64,000 bases of DNA from Sphagnum compactum (taxonomy: Eukaryota > Bryophyta > Sphagnopsida > Sphagnales). The notes beneath the pieces are model-generated. The model had not been told where the DNA came from. It saw only the letters and a list, made by a program, of their open reading frames with translations, and did no database searches. Shown here one piece after another: positions 25,671 through 39,537 of this stretch. Each line of letters starts with the position of its first letter. Positions within the stretch are counted from its first letter, which is position 1. The position numbers and the translations under genes are program-made. The stretch covers positions 11,026,213 to 11,090,212 of the forward strand of contig OZ234493.1 of the NCBI GenBank assembly GCA_965153455.1. The letters are read 5' to 3'.

Positions 25671-27170
25671 AAGACGAATGCAAGATTGGGTGGCTCGCTT
25701 TTTATGTCCCTTTGGAATTTTTTGCAAGGTGTAATGAATTAACATTCCATTAACATGCCATAAAACCATTTATATGCCAAATCGGGACTTGGTTTAAGTT
25801 TCTCAACTTTAATAAAAAATAATTTATAATAGTTTGTGCACAATAAATGTGCACCCATTATGTACTAATGGACTTTTGAAGTGAATATATATATATGGAC
25901 TATCCCAACCATCTACACTCCCCATACACATGAAATTCTCCATATCATTTTTTGAAAATATATCTCATAAGGACCTAATATTTGATAGATGAAAGAAAAA
26001 CAAACATAGATTTGAAAACTTCATTATAAAAGCTTTAGCCAAAATATAGTTATGGACTTTTGAATGACAAAAAGTTTGACCTTATTTTCAAAAGTCTTTA
26101 CATGGGTCAATTTTTGTTGGATTGATCATTTTTTTTCCCTTGTAACATGTGTGTCAAGATGTCTATGTGGGTATATTTTCACATGAATTTTATTAGCTCA
26201 TTAAACAACATGTAGTCCCCCCCCTTTATGTTAATTCGACACAAAACAAAAGACTTTTATGGACTTCTTATTTGTCGAAAATGAACCACTTAACATTGCA
26301 TCTATTCAATAGGAGGAGCAGGGGGGAAGAAGCAGAACTTCTGCCTGCTGCTGAAGAGATGGATCAAGAACACATGAAAAGGAATGCAACAATGATGAAC
26401 AACGGGGGAAGCTAAAAACAAAAGGATCATGACATGACCATGAACAAAAAGAACGAGGGAAATGTGGAATTGCTATATGATCACTCCTAGATTGCAATGA
26501 ACCTAAGCACCACACTTAGTGTTGTTTAAGAAAGAATGAACTACACACAAAAAAGATGGCATTGAAAACCAATAACATCAAAAGAATAACACCAAAAACT
26601 ATTTAAGCTAGAATTACTATTTGAAAAAAAGGACCAAGAACATGAAGAGGAATTGGATGAACATGAAACCTAGCTTGAAAATTGCTACTACTACTTGAAA
26701 GAAAAACCAACAACATGAAGAAAATTACAATGAACACAAAATGAGAATGATTGTTGGTGATCATTGTGCATTTGTCCATTCACATTTTAAGTTTAGGCAA
26801 CACCCTAGATTACCCACAATTTTAGATGGGGTATCCCATTCAAACAAATTTTGCTACCTTTTGATATTTTCATATCTTTTTAATACATTTTTGAACATTG
26901 GTCTTGGTCACTAGTTATGTGTCACCCTCTTTATGCATTTCATAACTTGTAGGCTTGGCGCTTTCATACAATTGGTTATGTCCGAAACCCTTAGCGCTCT
27001 TGCTAATTACTTAGTACATGCTTTGATATAATTGGTTATGTCTAGTAACACTATAGGTCTTGCTAATTACCTAGTCCATGTTTGCATGAATATTTTAGTA
27101 ATGAATATCATTTTCATTCTAGTGGTGTTTGGTGTTCAACTAGTGTTTGCTTTGAATTAAATTCATTAAG
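25671..27170. repeat. Transposon-relic 3' flank, first tail copy
   Basis: This non-coding flank follows relic P1 and corresponds to 50200-52640 after P2. It is a natural empty site for two insertions found there: near 26097-26104 for element 1 and at ATCA 26426-26429 for element 2. From about 26860 it contains a repeat (CTTGGCGCTTTCATACAATT and surroundings) that recurs at about 27640. Confidence 0.7.
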
Positions 27171-27935
27171 GTTTAAGGAAAACCAAGGGGAAGGCGCCAT
27201 TAATTGATTATAGTTAATCTCATGTGCTCACTGTGGATGAATATTTGAACATTTTACAAAGGAAGATAATTGAAAAGGAAAATTTAGAGGAAATAAGGAA
27301 TCAAAGAGTAAGGAAAGGGAAGAAAAGGAAAATACGAAGATTATTGATGAGGGATTACAGTTGATCAAGCAAAACAAAGGTCAAGAGAGAAACATGCAAA
27401 CCCAAATTAATTCAAACCCAAAAAAGGATTTTTATGGATTTTTTATTTGCCAAAAATGAGCCATTTAACTTGCATCTATTCCACAGGAAGAGGGGCGGAA
27501 AAAGTGGAGCTTTTGCTTGCTATTGAAACCAAGAACACACGAAAATGAATGGAAGTAACACCAATTGTAAGGAGCATCTCATTAACATGGGAAAATGCCA
27601 TTGGACAAGATATCCCAATTAGATCACATATTTTGCTACCTTTTGATATTTTCATATCTTTTTAATACCTTTTTGAACATTTGGTCTTGGTTAGTAGTTA
27701 TGTGTTTCATAACCTGTAAGCTTGGCGCTTTCATACAATTCGTTATGTCAAGTAACCTTAGTGCTCTTGCTAGTTACTTAGTACATGCTTTCATATAATT
27801 GATTATGTCTAGTAACCCTATTGCTATTGCTAGTTACCTAGTTTATGTCAACATGAATATTTTGGTAAGGAAGTAAGTTCTCATTATAGTGGTGTTTGGT
27901 GTTTAGTTGGTACTTGCTTTGAATCAAATTCATGA
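27171..27935. repeat. Partial tandem duplicate of the pogo tail and its flank
   Basis: 27171-27420 repeats the C-terminal coil region of the relic (compare 25370-25600). 27430-27540 repeats 26240-26370, and 27640-27935 repeats 26860-27170. So the tail plus flank was duplicated in tandem and the second copy later lost internal sequence. Confidence 0.7.
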
Positions 27936-30316
27936 GAAAATGTGGCTGCCTAGGTCCTATAGAAGAATCATATTAAAAATCTTGCACAAAAAACAATGTC
28001 CACATGATCACAAAGTGACATGCCCTTTTGGGCGAGACCAAAAGTGGGTTCACCTGATGGGTCACATGCCAGGACTAGGATGGGGTGGCCCTCATGTCAG
28101 CATGGGTGGAAGGATTTGAATGTCAATCCGGGTCTCAACTCCCAATGTGATAAGTTGATGCTTAACATAACGGTGTGTTAAAATAGGTGGAGGTGAGGAG
28201 GGGCTTTGACGTTTCTCTAAAATGAGTCTAAGTGTTAGACTTGCGGTTGGGTTTAGGGATAGAATTGGGGGACTTAGGACAATGAAACCTTGAACTATTT
28301 GGGAAGTCTACATTTGGGTTGAGTCCCTTAAAGGGGAGGGAAAAACTTATGTTAGTGAATTGGTCCAAAATTGAAATTTCAGATGGGAAATTTATTGGCA
28401 CGTGGTTTGGCCAGTGTCCAGGTGAATTATAGTTGTTTTAGGAAGTCGAAGAGTGTGGGGATGCACTGAGGGGCATTGGGGGTGAAATAAAAACACTTGT
28501 TTACACAAAGGAATTTGCAAATTCACTCCTTGCACACACTATCCTGTAGGAAAACAACACACAAATATTATTTTATCAAATTAGCAGTTGAGAGATAGTT
28601 CAAAATGACATCCCTATTCAGCCATCAATATCCACCAACATGGAACATCTTCCCTCTTCATGCACATATGCACAATATTCGATGGCCCTTGGCTGTATGC
28701 TTGAAAGTTATATAACACAGAACTTTCCATCATACATGTTCTATACCACCATGCAATTAACCAATGTAGTTGGAATTGCTTATTTCATGATTTCAAGAAT
28801 TACGTCATAAAATTCTGAATTTTTTGCCATTAAACAAGATTGATTCTAGGAAAGTTGCACATAGATGACAACTGGCTTAAGCACATGTAATGATGACATT
28901 GAACATCAATATTGTTAATGTGGTCTCCCCTTTGTAACTATAGCAGAACCATGTTTTATTCAAAACATAGGTAGTCCCATGAGAACCCATTGATTGTTAC
29001 CTAACATCAAGTGTATCTAGGTCATTAGCTTTGATCGAAAGCTACAAATGCTTAATGACAAGACCATACATCACGTACATGTTTGCAAATGTTTGCCACA
29101 TGTTATAAGGACAAATTGTAACTAGGAAGTTAAAGCTTATTTTCCACAAACTTGTGGTTAAGTGTAGGGTGAAAGTATCCTTGGGTGGTACCACTAGGAA
29201 CCACCTCAAGGAATAAAAAAGGAATAGAAAATTACCAAATCATTTTCCTAGGCCCTTTACTTTAAACGTTTTCACAACTATATATATTTTTTCATGTTTA
29301 TTAATTGCATGCATTAATATATGGTTTAAATTTTTTTTTGGAATTTTTTTTGAAATTGTTAATTATTATTATTTTTAAAATTAAAATGGCCCTTTCATAA
29401 ACTAATAGCCTTAAATTTGGAAATTCATAACTAAATTATTCATATTCAATTAATTTCCTGATAAAAACCTAAAAATAGAATGACTTCCAAATTTGCCTAA
29501 CTTGGTTTTTTTGTGATTACATGAACTTCATTCTACCTTTGAAATGTTGATAATTGGAAAAAGTCTACTTCCTCATGCCTATCTCTTGATTTGTTTGTTT
29601 TCAAAATTCAGCTATGTTGTTTAACCAAAAACAAAAATTGTACAATCCCTCTCCCTTTGAATTGGGTGCAAAAATTAGTGCAAATAACATATGAGAATGT
29701 GGGTTTCAACTTTCCTTTAAGGCTTCTGCATTAGGTGCTTAATACTAATGAGTTCATTTTAGATTTATCATCATCCAAGAATCTTTGAAATTGAAACCAA
29801 GGAAATGGTTTTTCTTCATTGTGCCTTTGCAAGTTGTCCAATTTTTAGAGCATTGTGACTAACCCATGATTCATACCTTCACATGACTTGGTGCACTAAC
29901 TTGCAAGTGTTTACTTAATTTGCAAAACTGGATTAATTTGTTAAACATATTGTCAACTTAATGGAAAGGACCACATGACAAAGTAAAGTTCAATCAAGGA
30001 TTTTACAAAGGACAAACCTTTCTTGTGGCTGAATAAGAACCAACTCTTTGGATTCAATGTGGGTTGTACAAGCCTAGCCTTTTTTTACTGGATGATGTTG
30101 AACTCCATTCGTATTCAAAATTCAAATGCAATCTTCCTTCCCCAATGTTAAATGGAAGGAATGCTACCAATAATGTGGAGGAGAGGTATAAGGTCCACAC
30201 ATAACAATCCTGTTAGTGAAGAGAAGGGGGGTGTTAATAGAGTATTTCATTTCCCTTTTGTATTATAACTTTTATATTGAAAATTACCTTTGGATCAAAG
30301 GTTGACCTCTTGAAAG
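27936..30316. other. Gene-poor stretch
   Basis: No coding exon recognised. About 27936-28020 resembles the end of the window (63890-64000), so it belongs to a dispersed repeat. 28020-28500 has moderate GC with short open frames only. 28540-30300 is AT-rich without transposon ends that I can see. Confidence 0.45.
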
Positions 30317-31480
30317 AACATTGTTGTAATGAGACACATATAATCCACCTTTGAAAATGAACATTGTTGCCATAGATGCACATAACCCACCTTTGAAACA
30401 AAACCTTGGAATATATAGGTGACCTCCCTAGAGATCATTTTTCTAAATATGCATATAACTAACCTTTGAAAGATTGTTTGTCGTAACTCTAGCCTTGGGC
30501 TCACAACCAAGGCAAGGGCTTGCAAAGGTGTGGGCCAAGAGTGAAGCCTTGGAATCACATTTCGTGCTCCTAAGAGTGTGGGGGAGTGTGAGGGAATGAA
30601 CCCCCACACTCCCAAATGAGTTTGCACTTTGGGAGTTGGAGTCCTGATGGACTCCCAAATTTTCAAAGGGCGATTGTAGGGTTCAAAACTCATTGGATTG
30701 AAGAGTTCCTTATATCATTGAAAATATCTTGTAACTTAGATGTTTAAAATGGGCTGGCATGCCCCATTTGGGTATTTATAACATAAGTTAGTGGCAAAAG
30801 AAGGGTTAGGAGTCAAATTGTTAGTTTGATTCTTAGCGACTAAAAGTTGGGAATCGCCCAATTTACTTATGTGAAGGTGGCGTGCCACATATTGTTGGAA
30901 AACTTTCGACGAAGGCGACAACTTTTCTTCAAACCTCACCTTAGTTGGAGATTTGTACAAGTAGTTATGGACCTCCAAACTTGTGGAAGTACCCATTTTA
31001 GGAAATTCGGGACTCCCACCTTGGGAGTCTTGGGACAAAATGACATTTGAGTGTAGGCCCCCTGACAAGGCACAAAGAATACTATAAGGGGAAAGGTGGT
31101 GCCTTCTCCTAAGTCCGGCCGTGGTGAGTCTTGTGAATTCGTATTTGCTCGTGCCTCGTCCGTGCACCAAAAGTGCTCCAACTATGCACTAACCAACGTG
31201 TTGTTTGGTTTGTGTAGGTCCGTGTGAATAATTGACTTGCTTGTCACTCATTTTAGTCTTCATCTTGGAGCTCTAGCACGCCCCTCTACCATTGAAGTGT
31301 TGCGAGCCAGGGAGCATGCCCCAACCTCTTATCGTTCTGCTGTTTTCACCTTAGGTTCACATTTGAGTCTATCAAAGAGCTTGGGAGTGCGTTATTGTTG
31401 CCAATTGCCCACCTTCAAATGCAATGTTGTTACAAAATGCATGTAACCCACCTTTGAGAAAAGAATATTGTCACAAACAT
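30317..31480. repeat. Minisatellite of about 40-43 bp units, split by an insertion
   Basis: AACATTGTTG starts at 30317 and 30360 (43 bp apart), each leading to a CCACCTTTGAAA block. Beyond an insertion the pattern resumes at 31424 and 31464 (40 bp apart) with ACCCACCTTTGA. The array was therefore continuous before the inserted sequence at about 30479-31423. Confidence 0.65.
30479..31423. mobile_element. Candidate solo LTR (945 bp)
   Basis: The inserted sequence begins TGTCGTAACT and ends TTCAAATGCA, so it has the TG...CA ends of an LTR. The five flanking bases are TTGTT (30474-30478) and ATGTT (31424-31428), which match at four of five positions. It is richer in GC than its surroundings, has internal palindromic pieces (CTCCCACCTTGGGAGTC near 31013) and a CTATAAG promoter-like string near 31082. 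No gag or pol is present. No second copy in the window confirms the ends. Confidence 0.45.
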
Positions 31481-33669
31481 GAATAATGTTTCAATATGTG
31501 TAGTTGAATTCACATATGAAAAATATCAACATTGCAAAAATGGATAGAATACCCCTCCCCTTCTTTGGAAAGTAAACTTACCATTGTTTATGGTTTCAGG
31601 AAGAAACTCTTTATCATTATGTCAATTTCATCAAAGTCTTTCTTTCAACACACTAATAAAAAATAATAACTTGTGAAAGTATGTTGTAAACTATATTTGA
31701 ATTTTTTTCTTTTCATGGTGCAAAAAAGTTACATTAAATTACCACCTCCATATAATGAGAGAATGATTACTTTAAATGAACTACTATTTCCATGAGTACA
31801 ATTTGTATGTAAACCCAAAATTTCAAGTTCCCTCTTTTTTAAAAGCTTTGTTGCAATGTTTGAAAAATAGGTAGCAAATGTGTCAATGTGAGTAGTTGGT
31901 GGAGAAACTTCGAGTAAATTTGACCTATTCTAAGGCCCATTCAATCAACAAGTATTGCATTGATGGGATTCTATGTGGTACTTCCTAGTTGTGCATTGTG
32001 TGACAACATGGGTGAGTTTTAATTCTAAACATGGTTATCCATCTAGTTCTATATTACATGCCTCACAATCATTTTCAAGAAAACCGTAAAGATACTTCAA
32101 CCATTGTAATCCTACATTTTCAAATAAATTGCTACCTATAAAAGTAAGAACAACATGATGAATGGCTGAGATTTGGACCTAGAAAGACCAATCCCTTATG
32201 CTTAAATATAAATCCATTCAATTTGCATGTCTCCATATTCATAAGTTTATGTTAATGTTTAGGGTAATGGAGATTCCTATCCAAACTTGGACATTTTAAA
32301 GTTGTTCAATTTCCCCCATTTTTCGCTCTTTCTATTATAAATAATGAGAACCAAAATATTTACTCCAAGAAATCTAAAACAACAACACCACTAGAGTTGG
32401 TAGCCCCGACTAAAGAACCCATGCAAACCTAATTGGAACAATTCGTTGTCATCTAGGACCAAACACCAAAATGTGCAATACCTAAATGGAATTGAAAACT
32501 CAACCTGTTGGTTTGCATTATCATAATACCATACTATCTTCCAAATTGGTTGTTCCAATTTGGAAGGTTTATGGTTTTTTTTACTAAATATAAATATTTT
32601 TGAACTTTTGAATGAATTTGTGATATCATTTAAGATTATTGAGTTTACAATAAAGGAAAACTAGAGAAAATGGCGCAAAATGATCAATCTACAATATGCC
32701 AACTTAATCATTTTCAACCAATTCTAGGTAATAGATGACCATACCCTAATTGATGATAAAAACATTTTTTCAATGCTATATTTGCTTAGTTGGTGTCTCA
32801 TCACAGTGTAAAATATTACTAGATTGAGAACTAATGAATTTTGAAAAGCTCATCAATAACCTAAACTAAAGGGGATTGGCATTCGAACCCTACCTAATAC
32901 CTTGCAATAGTGATACTTATACTTACCATGGACAAACTTGTGTATATTTGTGTCCCATTTGGTATGCAATGTTGGTGGATGCCCAAACAATTTTATCAAA
33001 CGTTTTACTATAATCATGGTCAAAATGCACATGAATTTTTAGACCCAAAAATCTAATTGTTAATAAGATTATGATTTTATGGACATGAGTTTCTAGCATT
33101 TGTGTGGAAAAAGAGCCTATAAAATGTGGTGGTTTTCTTGGAAGGTGGCATTCAAGGTCTGAAAATGTTGGACTCCAACAATTGAAAGCTAGACGTGTAA
33201 CATGGTTATAAAAGTTAGACTCTGCATGTTCAAATGGGTTTTTGGATGGAAGGAATGAGAGGATGAATGGGTAGGGCAAAGGCCCAAGGGACGTTCGCAA
33301 ATGTGCATGAGTGGGAATGTCCTCAATTTTAAAGGACGACCTAAACATACCAAGATCCCCGGGCCTAAGAGGGGGAGCGTTCTTAGGCCTACACCTTGAG
33401 AATGGGAGGGATCTGATGGATTCCAATCTGGATTGTGAAGGTCTTAATTATATGTTTTGCAAGAAAGTTCTCCAATTTTGTGATGTCACCAGGTTGGTGA
33501 TCATCCATAAGCCAATTTGGCTATTAACAAGATATGAAGGGAAAAACATTTGAACATCCTTATATATCACTGGCTACCCTACATTAACCGTCTATACAAA
33601 TCTGATGATTCTTCCAGATATTTTTGAAATTCTTTTCATTTTTTGGCATTAAAAAAAATTCATTGAATT
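31481..33669. other. Gene-poor stretch left of unit B
   Basis: AT-rich sequence. The longest open frame is 32923-33426 on the minus strand (167 codons). It is rich in His, Ser and Phe, has no recognised motif, no second copy and no splice context, and I do not call it a gene. The right end is the breakpoint of unit B. Confidence 0.45.
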
Positions 33670-33670
33670 T

Positions 33671-36600
33671 GCAGGCGACATCCATGGCGAGGCTTGACGT
33701 GCGAAACATGCAGATTTGCTTCACTCTGACGGTCAACAAACAATCTATAAATTAAACAACTTCCCTCTCTTCTCCGGAAGTCGCCGCAGATCGACAAAGT
33801 TTTGTTTTCTGCGGATCTGCACGTACATGTAGATGAAGAAGGAGGCGCTTTCTTCTCCCCGAAAATCAGCAAAGCCATCTCCTGATTTCCGGGGTCAATT
33901 CTGTGGCCTAAGGGTCAAACCTTTGAGCAGGATAGGTACCTTGGTGCTACTTCTTCTAGTATATCTTGTGGGCTTTGGGATGAGCGTTGAGAATCCTTGC
34001 AGCAGTGGAATCCCTTAATCCGGTTCCCATGTTCCTCTGCAGTCAGGGTTTCTCAGAGTAGTGGATCCTCTTTGCATTCTTGGAGGAAGGATTGCATATT
34101 TTCTTTCCTCCTTCCTGTGAATTCTCTAGCTCTGAAGCTTCACTTTTACAGCAGGGAGGTTTTAGTCAGAAGAGTTCAGTTCTTTCCAGATAACCAAGAA
34201 GCAGGGTGCTTGAATCAAGGCCTCTTCTCCATGTTTTATTCTTCTTTCCTCTAGACAATGATCATCTTGCAGGAGTGGGAGTATGTGCCTCGTACCTAAC
34301 CATTTCTCATGGAAGGACACAAATGGACGTCAAGTTTTAGGGTTTGTAAATCCTTGAAGAAATCTCTCTCAGTATGACAGTCTAAGAAGATGGCTTCTTC
34401 AGTGGTATATTGCTCGCTCTGGCACATCACTTGTAAATGTTTATTACTGCAGTCTGCTGATTGAAAAGTGCTGGACACTCAGAACCTTGAAATTTGTGTA
34501 CCATGAAGACTTTTGCTCCTTTGAGGTGGGCTTTCCTCAACACTTCTGGTTTGCAGCAGGATTTCCTCAGGCCTGAATGCATGAACATTTTGTTTATGCA
34601 ATTTTTTGTTTATATGTGCCACGGGCATTTCTCTCTCAGTGAGTATGTGATCATGCTAGACATTGATCTGTGCAGGAAGATCCCTGGACACGACAAATGT
34701 ACAAAGTGGACATGCAATCAGCAAAGAGTTTCCCTCTGGTACCCTGCTTGACCTCCTTTCCAACTGATGATAGTTTTCTCCTGGAAAACACAATCACATC
34801 TGTGGTTTATGTTCTGTTGGCAAGTAGCCTCTGTGTCCGCAATTGTCATGAGATACCAAGATATAAAACATTTGAATCCAGATTCACTATCTGTTTGTTG
34901 GTTTGTCTGTTCTAAGAGCATCAATATGTGGGTGGAGCAGTTCATCCAGCACACAAATCGTGTGAACAGATATACTGGGAAAGGAATTTTGAGCATGTGC
35001 AAATGGTACGAGACTGAGTGTCAGTGCACGGCATGGGATTGGGATTTGTTGATATGGCAAAGAGGAAGGTTAAATGGTGCAGACTGTGATTTTTTCTTCC
35101 AATGTTGGCTGGCTGTGATCATCAATATTTTCTTGGATGTCAGAGAACATGTTGTATGGCCTGTAGAGGGCCCCAATAGTGTTCCGATGCATTTCTTTTG
35201 CAAGTGTTGTTTCCAGCACAATATTTAGGAATGTACATTGAAGTGCCTGGTCTCGCCACAGTGAAATGATTACATCACTGTGACCAACTAGAGCGGAGTT
35301 GCATAGCTGAGAAGGCTTCAGTAGTGGATCTTTTGTGATGATTTGCATCAGAGTTGTAAAAGCTTTGGTTATGCAATAAGTAAGCAAATTAACTTCATGG
35401 GGTCCTATGATGTCAACTGTTTCCTGTCAGGAAAACTGAACCTCATAGTAAGACAATAGTAGAATGATGTACGTGCCAAATGGTAATTGACAGAATGTAG
35501 GTTTGAAAATGTGTATTGCTCCAGGGAGGCGAAAACAAGTCTGATAACATCATATTTCTTACATGACAATAAAGCGGAATAGAGCCACACTTTCTTCCCT
35601 CAAGGGATTCAATATGGTACATGTAAGTACATGCACTGATGTACATATTTTGTGGGAACTATTGACAAACAATTGTTTTTCACAGTCCGGAATATGGGCA
35701 AGAGATCTTACAGCTTGAATATCTAGTTGGAGAGCACTTTCAAACAGACTGGTAACTTTGAATATCAGGAGTCAACTAGGGTTTCTGATCTTGATTTCTA
35801 GAGATTCAAATCTCATATGCGCAAAATGCTTTGTTTTGGTTGGATGTGGTATGAGTTCTAGCAATTCGCAAACTCTGAATTGACCTGTGCCCTGAGGTTG
35901 GAAGCAATTAACTGATGTTGTCAACTAGTAGCTCGATCTCCCTGCGTGCTCATTGTGGCTTCAATCTTCTGCAGCTTTGTGCTTTGTGGTTCTGGTATCA
36001 TAGTTGCAATCTATATAGCATCATTTTAAGTTTCATATGTGCCATGGCTCTGGCAGTTGTAGAATTGGAGTGGTTGATGACACTAAGTTTTTTAGCGACC
36101 CAGCTCATGCAGCATGTATAGGTGGTTCTCCATGGGATTGTTCTGGGTGTAACTAGTAGGTTTTCCTACCATGATCTTCTGCAAATTGAGAATATAGAGG
36201 TTTTAGGTTAGGTATGCTTGGTCTGAAATTTGTTGGAAAGCTTTGGTAATGGCTTGCCAAGTCATTGGTTTAACAGTTGGAAGTGATATTTTTTTCTCTA
36301 AGTCTAGCAAAGTTGCAATATGGAGCTCTTCAGGGACTCAGTATTTGGAAGGGTCCTTGCACAAGTTTCTTGATGATTCGCTGTAGTGAGTTGGAAGACT
36401 TTGACCGAGTATAGCAAAATATTAATGTGGCAGAGATCTGAGCATTCTGCAGATAAAGCTAAATATAGCATCATGGCCAAACTTGCTCAATTTGGTACCC
36501 GCATCATTGTGGACACCCATGCGGATTTTGATCATCTTACTATTTCTTATTGGAATCTGGAACACAACACTGAATATGTACTTGGAGATCAGGAGAGATC

Positions 36601-38380
36601 CAATGTTTGAGTTGAATAAGCCTCAACCTTGGTGCAATAATTCAACCTGTTTACTTATCCCAAGTCCTGGGGGAAGTGTTCTCAATTCCATTTTGCTCCT
36701 TCCCTGCAGATAGAGCTAATTAGAGGAGAAAGCAGTGACAAATGGATTGGTGATACATGATCATGCTTGGTTGGCAGACACAGGATAACTCAAAATATTT
36801 TTTTCATGCTGAAGCACCATGCAGCTAATGCAATTCCAATTTATTCAGCTTTCCCTTTTTCAGAAGCATGATGTTGTGAAGGGGAATGGTGCAGATGCAC
36901 AACACAAAGCATGGGTCCAAACAACCAAACACACTCTAGTACACGAGAGAAGCATGAATACTCCACTTTTCAGAACATGGTTTGAAGAGTATGATTTTCC
37001 TTGTTACAAGAGCTATAAAAGCTATGTTCAGGCTATATATTCCATCTGCACATTATAGAAATGAAATCACAGCCAATTCTTCAAAGAGATTCCTAGACTA
37101 GGATTCATGAACTTTTGTTTTGTGCTTGATGCCTCCCAATTACAATACAATAGCTTTTGAGTGTGCAATGAGTAACATTGCCATTCCTCATGCGAATGGT
37201 GACTATGCTTATGCATCTTTTGCCATGTCTCAGTACTATGATGATATGGATGTTCAAGGACCATGTTCCATTGTGCTTGAGTTCTATTATTTGCTCCTCT
37301 GAGTCTCAACTATGAGAAGCAGGAGGACTAAAAACTCAAGATCCTCATAGACATTGGAGAAAGGACTTTTTTGCATTTCCTTGGTTCATTAGAATGCCTC
37401 TTCAAGTTACCTCATGTGCCACTTGAGCCATCAAACACATCCATCCTTGAGAAAAATTTCTCAACCACATTTAAGTGTGGGTGTTGCATCCTTGCTCGTG
37501 GGCATTTCCATACATTGGTTGGAACTACTATATCCATGCTTGAATCCTACAATTATTCAATTAACATTGGAGCTGAAATGAAACCACCCCTATGAGTAAC
37601 AATGAATCCTCTATCCTTATTGTCACCACTCCCTTATTGTCATCACTGATTTCTATCTCGTTTTGTCTTCCCTTTGTTCTCATTTGGTGACCTATGAATT
37701 CTCCTTTGAAAGCACTATTCCTTCTCCTAAGCTTTTTCAGTCATATATGCACACATCATTTTTGATGGCTTTGCAAGCTGCCCATGGCGGTTGAGGAATA
37801 AAGCTTTTCTCTTGGTAGGCCATATGGACTTCAATGGGACCCTTGACAAACTCTTGCTTGAAGTGTTATGTCACCTTTGAAAAACTTACAGCAACAGTTT
37901 GTGCCATTGTTTTTATTGCAGTCCAGCATGCCAAAAATACTTGCCAAAATACCATTTGTAACTTTCAGGAGCAAGTGAACTCCATGTATCATAAGTACTC
38001 AGAAATACAACACTAGAAATGTACATAAACATGCTGAAATCACAACTAGGATTGCATATGAATCAAGGGGTATGGAGAGTCAAGTACCTTGCACTTCCCC
38101 CATTGTTTTGGTATCCAACAGTTTGTTTGTAGCCATGTAAAAGCTGAGCTGCATCCAGGGTACATGCTTCCACTAGTGCTTCAAAAAATCAACCAAAATG
38201 TAATCAGGTTGAAAAACATTCAAACTGGGAGAAAACTCTCTTAGAGAGCTAGCATTCCCCTACTTAGGAGAAATCAACTCACTTGAGCTAGCACATGAAT
38301 AAGGTTAACCAAGTCGTTAACTTAATGGATTGTGTAGAACTCATTTCTGACCTGAATAACAAAGATTATCAAGTTAGAGG
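33671..38380. other. Non-coding part of unit B, downstream of RNL2
   Basis: Counterpart of 7912-12620. A minus-strand open frame at 35070-35387 is longer than its partner in unit A because unit A has lost about ten bases there. It resembles nothing I recognise. Other open frames match between copies only because the copies are young. Confidence 0.5.
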
Positions 38381-38389
38381 ATTAATAGC

Positions 38390-38690
38390 AACATGTGTTG
38401 TAGCACTGATGTGTGCATTATGTTCATCCTGCTCTTGTTTTCCATCGCTATTCAATAGTCTCATTACATGTGCTTTAGGGAACAAATATGGCTCTTAGCT
38501 AAACAGAAACCCAAAAACAATGTTAATAGACAAGCCATTGATGCACATGCAAATTGTTTGTCATGAGACTCACCATTGCCTTCCTTTCCATCCTTGGCCT
38601 GAATTTAAAACACTTCCTGTTTGACCTAATTCAAGGAACAAGCATGGCCCTCACCTAAGCTTAGACTTAAAAAATAATGACAATAGACAA
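38390..38690. repeat. Two tandem copies of a unit of about 154 bp (unit B)
   Basis: Same tandem pair as at 12635-12945, with landmarks GGGAACAA at 38478 and a GGAACAAGCATGGCCCT version near 38634. Present in both units, so older than the segmental duplication. Confidence 0.7.
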
Positions 38691-39537
38691 CCCACACTAC
38701 CGAGGCATACCTAGAGCACAATTCACAGCTGTTGCAAAAACAATGTAGCCCAATTTCTTGATGACCTACTTCACTTCTCCAAAAAACACTTTCAGGTTTG
38801 TTTTCACATAGGGTCTCAACTTTCTTCATTCAAATTTGTTTTGGCTTTTCATTACCTTAAATGCCACACAAGAACTTCATTGTACATTCCAAAGACAAAA
38901 TTTAAGGCATGACAAGAACACCTCGAGTGAACTCCATCAGCACATATCACCATGTTGTTTTCACACTCTTGTTCAGCTAACTTATCAAGCCTTCTTACTG
39001 CACCATAAAAACATTATTTTTAGGAGCAAAATACCATCAAAACCCATAAAAACTACAAATACTTGTTGGGTAACTAAAAATTCGTTTCTCACAAAGTTGT
39101 CATGTAGCATCTATGAATATCAAATCTCAAGTTGAAAACTCCAAATGCTTTGTACTAAAACAAAGATGAATTGATGTGGTGATGAGAGAAAAAAAGGGGA
39201 AACAATTGATAACACACAAATAGGAAAATGGATATGAACAGTGTTACATGATTCAAAGATTATAGCTTTGTTTTTGGTCATAAAGAAGGATGTTACCACC
39301 ATGTACATATATTGTGTAGAATTGTCCATGTAGTAGACCTACAATACTATATTGTGATGTTAAAGTATCAAAAAGAGACTATGTGATGTGATGAGCCCCT
39401 TATACTAATGATCTTGTCATGCAATTTTCAATTGTTCTACTCTTGAAATCGAAGCCTCAAAACTATTTGGTTAATCTTCCACATGTGCAAGATATGAAGC
39501 TAAAAACCTAGGTTTCCCTGAAGTAATACTCTTTGTG

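Noticed and set aside
30295-30693. 132-codon minus-strand frame, with others up to 31181
   Set aside because: Spans the minisatellite and the border of the candidate LTR, so it cannot be one old gene.
32923-33426. 167-codon minus-strand frame
   Set aside because: No motif, no paralogue in the window and no composition change; probably chance.
35070-35387. 105-codon minus-strand frame that looks protein-like (KAFTTLMQIITKDPLL)
   Set aside because: An indel breaks it in unit A, no family is recognised and no adjoining exons were found. It could be a pseudoexon, but support is too thin.
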